Positions 57,851-64,000 of a DNA stretch of 64,000 bases are shown piece after piece. The notes below the pieces were generated by a model. The model was not told the origin of the DNA and searched no databases. It worked only from the letters and a program-made list of their open reading frames with translations. Position 1 is the stretch's first letter. Each line of letters begins with the position of its first letter. The stretch spans positions 558,001-622,000 of the forward strand of contig JAPZVO010000023.1 of assembly GCA_029962745.1 (NCBI GenBank), given 5' to 3'. The translations under genes were made by a program, and so were the position numbers. This DNA is from Echinometra lucunter. Taxonomy: Eukaryota > Echinodermata > Echinoidea > Camarodonta > Echinometridae.

Positions 57851-59640
57851 TACATGAAGCACGCAGCGAAGAGGGGGTTTGTAATGCTTGAGGGGGGATA
57901 TTGTGAAGAAGAGAAAGAGAAAATATGTGTCTAGACGAGAAGGTTTTCGGAATTTGGAACGGAATAAAGCTATATTGGAGGTTTGTACGGTACACATTAT
58001 TCTCTATGGCAAAAATATATACCCAGACGCTTGCGTTTTGGTGCTTTTTCGGAGAGCGCTGTGTACATTTTCTATGGGGAAAATCTGTACCCAAGACGTC
58101 TTGGGTATATATTTTTGCCATAGACAATGTACATAGCACTTTGTGATTTCGCGGCAAATCGCGAAGGTCTGGGTATATTAAGGAGCTAGTATAGAGAGTT
58201 TGGAGCTCTTATTTTGGTCTGTTTTAATAACAGTTTTGGCCCGGAGGGCGGGAAAAGGGGTTTTCTTTTGGGGGAATAAATGCAGCGAAGAGGGGGTTTG
58301 TAATGCTTGAGGGGGGATATTGTGAAGAGAAAGAGATAGTATAGGTCTAGACGAGAAGGTTTTCGGAATTTGGAACTGAATAAAGCTATATTTGAGGTTT
58401 GTACTGTACACAATTCTCTATGGCAAAAATATATAATACCCAAACGCTTGCGTTTTGGTGCTTTTTCGGAGAGCGCTGTGTACATTTTCTATGGGGAAAA
58501 TTTGTACCCAAGACGTCTTGGGTATATATTTTTGCCATAGACAATGTACATAGCACTTTGTGATTTCACGGCAAATCGCGAAGGTCTGGGTATATTAAGG
58601 AGCTAGTATAGAGAGTTTTGAGCTCTTATTTTGGTCTGTTTTAATAACAGTTTTGGCCCGGAGGGCAGGAAAAGGGGTTTTCTTTTGGGGGAATAAATGC
58701 AGCGAAGAGGGGGTTTGTAATGCTTGAGGGGGGATATTGTGAAGAAGAGAAAGAGATAGTATAGGTCTAGACGAGAAGGTTTTCGGAATTTGGAACTGAA
58801 TAAAGCTATATTTGAGGTTTGTACTGTACACAATTCTCTATGGCAAAAATATATACCCAAACGCTTGCGTTTTGGTGCTTTTTCGGAGAGCGCTGTGTAC
58901 ATTTTCTATGGGGAAAATTTGTACCCAAGACGTCTTGGGTATATATTTTTGCCATAGACAATGTACATAGCACTTTGTGATTTCGCGGCAAATCGCGAAG
59001 GTCTGGGTATATTAAGGAGCTAGTATAGAGAGTTTTGAGCTCTTATTTTGGTCTGTTTTAATAACAGTTTTGGCCCGGAGGGCGGGAAAAGGGGTTTTCT
59101 TTTGGGGGAATAAATGCAGCGAAGAGGGGGTTTGTAATGCTTGAGGGGGGATATTGTGAAGAAGAAAAAGAGATAGTTTAGGTCTAGACGAGAAGGTTTT
59201 CGGAATTTGGAACGGAATAAAGCTATATATGAGGTTTGTACTGTACACAATTCTCTATGGCAAAAATATATACCCAATCGCTTGCGTTTTGGTGCGTTTC
59301 GGAGAGCGCTATGTACATTTTCTATGGGGAAAATTCGTACCCAAGACGTCTTGGGTACATATTTTTCCCATAGACAATATATTGCACTTTGTGATTTGGT
59401 ACGTATTTTTCCCATAGACAATGTATATTGCACTTTGTGATTTTGCGGCAAATCGCAAAGGTCTGGGTATATTAAGGAGCTACAGAGTTTTGAGATCTTA
59501 TTTGCTTTGTATTTAATATAGTTTTGGCCCGGAGGGCGAGAAAAGGGGTTTTCTTTTGGGGGCATAAATGCAGCGAAGAGGGGATTTGTAATGCTTGAGG
59601 GGGGGGAGGGGGATATTGTAGGCCTACGTGAAGAAGAGAA
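57851..59640. repeat. Right arm of 4.7-kb inverted repeat: ~417-bp tandem units
   Basis: GCAGCGAAGAGG landmarks at 57863, 58282, 58699, 59116 and 59570 (periods 419, 417, 417, 454). Sequence is the reverse complement of the left-arm units, with few differences in the inner units. The ACCCAAGACGTCTTGGGT hairpin core occurs near 58089, 58506, 58923 and 59339. The last unit has a small internal duplication around CCCATAGACAATGTATATTG. Confidence 0.9.
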
Positions 59641-59653
59641 AGAGACATTGGGT

Positions 59654-59731
59654 GATTTCAAGTTTGGTGTTGGAGGCTGGTGTTGGTGTTGTGAGAACAC
59701 CAACACCAGCCTCAACACCAAACTTGAAATC
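59654..59731. repeat. 78-bp near-perfect hairpin
   Basis: GATTTCAAGTTTGGTGTTGG continues to GGTGTTGGTGTT, then a five-base loop GTGAG, then the reverse complement ending AACTTGAAATC. One extra base breaks perfect pairing. It shares its end motif with the element at 52804 and with 59911. Confidence 0.85.
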
Positions 59732-59904
59732 AGGCTGGTGTTGGGGTTGACCTCGCAAAATTTGACGTATTTCCGGTAGTCTGTGTTGTCCGCTGGTGTT
59801 GAATGTCGTCTGCTGAACCGAGTATCACGGTTCGTGTTGACGATTTACATGCAATTTCCCCATTCACCAACACCAGCCCCTAGGGATCGGGAAATTCCCG
59901 ATTT

Positions 59905-60323
59905 CAAGTTCGGTGTTGGTGTTGGTGTTGTAATCATAGTCATGTTATTGCTGCTTGTCCCTCACGCAGCAGCGGCACTCTTTTCTACGGCCACTCGTCA
60001 CATGTTGGTGGTTAAACTCATTTTGCAGTCAAAACAACTTGGTATAATCAAAACCATATATTTCCCATGGAAGAGTAATATTTTTCCCCTTGGATTCTTC
60101 AAATGATTATGCAATTCGAATCCAATAAGATGTGGATTTATTAGAAATTCTGAGGGAAAATGATTTCATCGCCGAGATCTTTCGCTATAGCGTATGACGT
60201 CACCCGGTGTTGAGCTATCGATAAGGTGATCGGTATCGTCCCTCTAAACTGACCGTCGGTGTTGGAGCTCGGTTCAGGAGCCTTTCCATGTTCTCAACAC
60301 CAACACCAACACCGCACACCGAA
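59905..60323. mobile_element. TIR-like element with GGTGTTGGTGTTGG ends, cut by gap
   Basis: GATTTCAAGTTCGGTGTTGG at 59911 faces AACACCAACACCAACACCGC at 60296. The right end runs into the gap at 60324. No coding sequence is recognised between. Confidence 0.5.
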
Positions 60324-60823
60324 NNNNNNNNNNNNNNNNNNNNNNNNNNNNNNNNNNNNNNNNNNNNNNNNNNNNNNNNNNNNNNNNNNNNNNNNNNNNN
60401 NNNNNNNNNNNNNNNNNNNNNNNNNNNNNNNNNNNNNNNNNNNNNNNNNNNNNNNNNNNNNNNNNNNNNNNNNNNNNNNNNNNNNNNNNNNNNNNNNNNN
60501 NNNNNNNNNNNNNNNNNNNNNNNNNNNNNNNNNNNNNNNNNNNNNNNNNNNNNNNNNNNNNNNNNNNNNNNNNNNNNNNNNNNNNNNNNNNNNNNNNNNN
60601 NNNNNNNNNNNNNNNNNNNNNNNNNNNNNNNNNNNNNNNNNNNNNNNNNNNNNNNNNNNNNNNNNNNNNNNNNNNNNNNNNNNNNNNNNNNNNNNNNNNN
60701 NNNNNNNNNNNNNNNNNNNNNNNNNNNNNNNNNNNNNNNNNNNNNNNNNNNNNNNNNNNNNNNNNNNNNNNNNNNNNNNNNNNNNNNNNNNNNNNNNNNN
60801 NNNNNNNNNNNNNNNNNNNNNNN
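60324..60823. other. Assembly gap (500 N)
   Basis: 500 unknown bases; the 5' part of the gene at 60824 presumably lies in or left of it. Confidence 1.
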
Positions 60824-61131
60824 TGGTTTGTACAATCTCTTGCTGCATGTGCAAGATGAAATCCACATTGCGTGCCATCCATGAAATGATACGTTCTTTG
60901 AACAAAGATGACACAACTGCCCAACCTGTCACACCTTCAACGGGAGCACAGATTGTGAGCAAAGGCAGCCTAAAGACTGAGGAAGCCGGGATGACTTACT
61001 CAAATCCTCGACAGATACGAATTGCCGATGACCAAGGTGATATTCGATCAGCCAAGAGGAGTGTGGAGTACAATGATGACTATATTTATATGGGTGGTGA
61101 TATCGATTATGAAGATATGGGATGCATGTAA
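60824..61131 (+). CDS. C-terminal tail of a probable membrane protein (partial)
   Basis: The frame leaves the gap as VCTISCCMCKMKSTLRAIHE and runs 102 residues to TAA at 61129. The first residues (hydrophobic, with a three-Cys cluster then basic) look like the inner edge of a transmembrane helix with possible palmitoylation. The rest is hydrophilic, as in a cytoplasmic tail. It ends NDDYIYMGGDIDYEDMGCM, which has two YxxM motifs (YIYM and YEDM), the consensus for binding PI3-kinase SH2 domains once phosphorylated. TYSNP is a further Tyr site. Upstream domains are unknown, so the receptor class cannot be named. A poly(A) signal lies 340 bp downstream. It could also be the end of an adaptor rather than a receptor. 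Confidence 0.6.
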
Positions 61132-61471
61132 TGTGATTAAACCTTGAACAGAAATCCACCGTCATCGCAAGGTTCTCCGAGACAACATCCAAAGCATCAC
61201 CAAGCCAGCCATTTATCGGCTCGCAAGAAGGGGTGGTCAAAAGGATCTCAGTGTCTTATTCGTTTTTACATCTTTCCACATTGGATAAAATGTGCTGCAA
61301 AGCAAGCACTAAAAATAGTTACTGACCGGTTAGGACTTCAGCAATGCTGAATGTGAATACAGAATGTAATAGTTATCATGGCTATAGTGTGGATATATGT
61401 ATTTATAAAAGGAGGTAAGTCATAAGGCATGTAATTTCATTTTGTAAACGATGTATTATAGAATAAGACCG

Positions 61472-61477
61472 AATAAA
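61472..61477 (+). terminator. Poly(A) signal AATAAA
   Basis: AATAAA in the context GACCGAATAAAAAGATTTG, 341 bp after the stop codon at 61131. No other gene ends nearby on this strand. Confidence 0.6.
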
Positions 61478-61499
61478 AAGATTTGTTTTTTCCTTGTGA

Positions 61500-62950
61500 A
61501 TCATGGATAGAACTTTATACTCAACGATAATTATTACGATTTTGTCTTTCTCTGTCTTTCTAAGTCTTTCTATCTCCTCATTTTCTTCCTATGTTTTATC
61601 TCTATCTCTCCATCTTTCCCTCTATCTCTTATTTCTCTATCATCTCTTCCGTATTTTCAACCGATATGAATTCAATTCAATTCAATTCAAAGTCGAATGA
61701 CAACTTAGAATGATATTTCAGTAACATAAAGGATGGCATAATTGTTATAAAACATTGGCGTGTATATAAAACACATGACGAAATACATTGTTAACTTTTT
61801 AATACACCAAAAGTCAATCAACAGAGCTTAAACTCTAAAATTTCCGATTATACGATTAATTCTTTTAATAGAAAATATTACTCTCTTTAACTTTACATGA
61901 ACATAATGAATACAGTTAAGGGTGTTGACTGGTCATGGAGAGTTTGGGGAGTTTTCCCAACGGACGAGTTAACATTAAAGGCCATGAGTCTTCTACACAA
62001 AATGGGGTCGGTAATAACAGCAAACATGGTTACCGGTATGATCGGGGGAGAGGATGAAGAAGTTGTCATCATCCCATGGCAAATTTCTTACAGTATTTTA
62101 GTTTTCATTGAATTTAGAAGCAGTTATGGTTGAAAATGTACACCTCTCATAAATGGACATCCGTTTTAATACGTGCTAAAGCGGGGTGCATTTTGCCCAC
62201 CAAAAGTTGGCTACCTAAAGCAAAGAACTGCTTGTAATGTTGTATTAGAATGATGTGTATTAAGGTACCTATAGCTAGCGCTTTCATTTGCATAGCTTCA
62301 ACATACAAAATGAAATTTTCTTGCTCGGGCGCAATAGTACATGCAAATTTCCTAAATTATGACTTAGCACTCTAGAAATCCTGTTTGTTTGAAGAACTCT
62401 CGTATATCAACCAGGGTGTCTTCTCTTTTTTGCTCTCTCCTTTCACTCTCTTACAAAATTTTAGAGCTTGACAATTTTCAAGGAAGAGACGTCCCCCATG
62501 GCAGAATTGCGTGCGTTTGATTTGTTCCTAGTTTCACTTATATTTTTCTTTAGTGGGGCGGTTAAAAATCTTTTCATACTAATGTATATTGTTTGAGCTG
62601 GCCATGGTGAATTGATGGTGTTCATGTCAGCTGGGTCAAATCTGATAAGAGTTTTCATCCATCAAAGTAGCATTTTACATAATCATTATAATTTCTGATT
62701 GCATTGTAAAAATATTTTAAAGTATCCTTAGATGTAGTAACTTCAAAATATGCAGTATCATTGATATACAAACAATGATAAGTCACATGTATGATAAATT
62801 GTATTAGTGAGAATTGATGTTGCTTGATTAATAGGCTAATTGTAAGAACAAAAGAATAATCAGTCATTTGTGGTTGTGTTTAGTTTCAAGCACACCCTTT
62901 TATCATTGCAAAGGTTTCGTGTTTTCTGCCACCATCCGGTATATGGAATC
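61500..62950. other. Intergenic stretch, no gene recognised
   Basis: A CT-rich patch (61540-61650) and CAATT repeats near 61672 are the only patterns. A 78-codon frame at 61897-62133 has no recognisable domain and I do not call it. Confidence 0.45.
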
Positions 62951-62965
62951 TGCTTATGTCGAAAG

Positions 62966-63185
62966 GGTGGGTAAGCGGAGCAGGTGGGAGCAGGGAGGGA
63001 ACGGGGATGGCCGCACCCTTTCGAGAGAAGCCCCCCCCCCCCCCCGGTTTCTACGAATGGGTGCGTTAATTTCACTCCCCACATGCAACCCACCCTTTCG
63101 AGACAACCGGGGGGGGGGGTCTTCTCTCGAAAGGGTTCGGCCATCTCCGTTCCCTCCCCGCTCCCATCCCGCTCCGCTCACTCAC
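62966..63185. mobile_element. 220-bp inverted repeat with ACCCTTTCGAGA and C/G-run core
   Basis: GTAAGCGGAGCAGGTGGGAG and GGCCGCACCCTTTCGAGAGA on the left are mirrored by TCTCTCGAAAGGGTTCGGCC and GCTCCCATCCCGCTCCGCTC on the right. The core has a C-run and a G-run. Frames on both strands are mirror products. Confidence 0.75.
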
Positions 63186-63438
63186 CCATTTCATGATAAA
63201 AATTCCCGAACAGGATTCAATTATTTTTACTTGCTATAGTTTTTTCATCATTGCACTCAGAGCCCTTGATTGCAGAATTTGGTCAACTCGGCTCCAGTAG
63301 GGCACAACTTGACGCTATGTGGTCCTGAAGTACGCTCGACTACAGGCGACTCGAATTTTGCATCTTAGATAATGAATTTTGCATCCCACTGGTCATGAAT
63401 TTCGTGTGACGGGTCGCGCGAATTTCGCGACTGGCATT

Positions 63439-63829
63439 GGCGTAAATCCCGGGGAGATGGGGGATATATCCCCCCACACACAGTTTTTAGAGGGGGGGGG
63501 GGAACGATATGTACAAACATCCCCCCTCATTTTAAGGAAAAAAAATGATATTGTAATTAAACAGTTGAATTTTTAAAATAAAAATGTCATAAATGATGGT
63601 CATATCGTGGAATCTTTATTTGAAATGCTCTTAAACCATAAGTGGTTATTTTTCGCGTTTCTCGCTTCGCTCGCTTGCATAATAGTAATATTATATGTAT
63701 GTGGGGGTCTGCGCGGGTGAATGAGGGTGTGTATACTTAGGTGTGAGTTCACGGGGAAAAAATGGCAAAAAAGGTGGTCTCCCCCCCCCCCCCCCCCCCC
63801 CCCCCCACTCCTCAAAACGGATTTACGCC
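63439..63829. mobile_element. GGCGT-type element, complete ends
   Basis: GGCGTAAATCC at 63439-63449 and GGATTTACGCC at 63819-63829 are perfect 11-bp inverted ends. Inside are ATATATCCCCCCAC, TAAGGAAAAAAAATGATATT, CTCGCTTCGCTCGCTTGC and a ~26-base C-run (63781-63806), in the order seen at 4835. Confidence 0.8.
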
Positions 63830-64000
63830 GGCGGCGATTGGGGTGCAAAGTTGACCACGAAATTCATGTCGCACGTGACCTGTTAATTGTCGAGCGTACT
63901 TCAGGGCCACCCAAGGGCCACCATATGACTCAAAGGCAGGTAGGCCTACAATACAAGGAAAATGCGTCATGTTGTAACCCACTGAAACCGACTTCGTGAA

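Noticed and set aside
54890..59640. CRISPR array
   Set aside because: Repeats of ~400 bp with internal hairpins and no short unique spacers, in animal DNA, do not fit CRISPR.
55569..59721. Many 60-230 codon frames such as those starting MYTALSEKAPKRKR
   Set aside because: They recur once per tandem unit in both arms and change with small indels. No domain is present.
61897..62133. 78-codon frame MNIMNTVKGVDWSWRVWG...
   Set aside because: No domain, no splice context and no second copy for comparison; chance is likely in AT-rich DNA.

Overview
This is animal nuclear DNA: AT-rich, intron-rich and crowded with transposon debris. I see no prokaryotic features. The mix of non-LTR retrotransposon remnants (one with a 2A-like motif and a PHD finger), many short inverted-repeat elements, long G/C homopolymers and tandem repeats carrying TGACCTTTGACC points to a marine deuterostome. 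A sea urchin or other echinoderm is my best guess. That is inference, because no marker gene settles the species. Three runs of exactly 500 N (17324-17823, 36824-37323, 60324-60823) are assembly gaps.

Three cellular genes can be supported. (1) A compact, divergent seven-transmembrane receptor on + has two exons, 9357-9599 and 12184-12783. They join in phase across an intron with a GC donor and predict 280 residues. (2) A large RING/B-box (TRIM-like) gene on - runs from its start codon at 44818 to its stop at 20431. I rebuilt ten exons with consistent phases. At least one more exon, between exons 3 and 4, lies in or next to the 36.8 kb gap. It encodes RING, B-box2, helical segments, acidic/serine-rich linkers and a Cys-cluster plus His-rich C-terminus. 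(3) The last coding part of a probable membrane protein is on + at 60824-61131, just right of a gap, with a poly(A) signal at 61472. Its tail has two YxxM motifs.

Layout. 0-9 kb: one copy of a 747-bp duplicated segment, a piggyBac-type element, small inverted-repeat elements, three X-box-like palindromes, an AACCAA tandem array and a reverse-transcriptase (RT) remnant. 9-13 kb: the receptor. 13-17.3 kb: a telomere-like CCCTAA tract split by a 1.5-kb inverted-repeat element, a 600-bp fold-back sequence, then the second copy of the duplicated segment. 20-45 kb: the TRIM-like gene, its introns full of repeats. 47.7-49.6 kb: two non-LTR fragments meeting tail to tail, one with a 2A-like motif. 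49.6-54.7 kb: nested DNA transposons whose insertion order can be read from target-site duplications. 54.9-59.6 kb: a 4.7-kb inverted repeat made of ~417-bp tandem units that each contain a hairpin, with a 5'-truncated RT gene in the centre. 59.6-64 kb: further inverted-repeat elements and the membrane-protein tail.

The three genes do not obviously act together. The receptor and the tail protein would work at the cell surface. The TRIM-like protein would be a ubiquitin E3 ligase. Most of the remaining sequence is mobile-element history.
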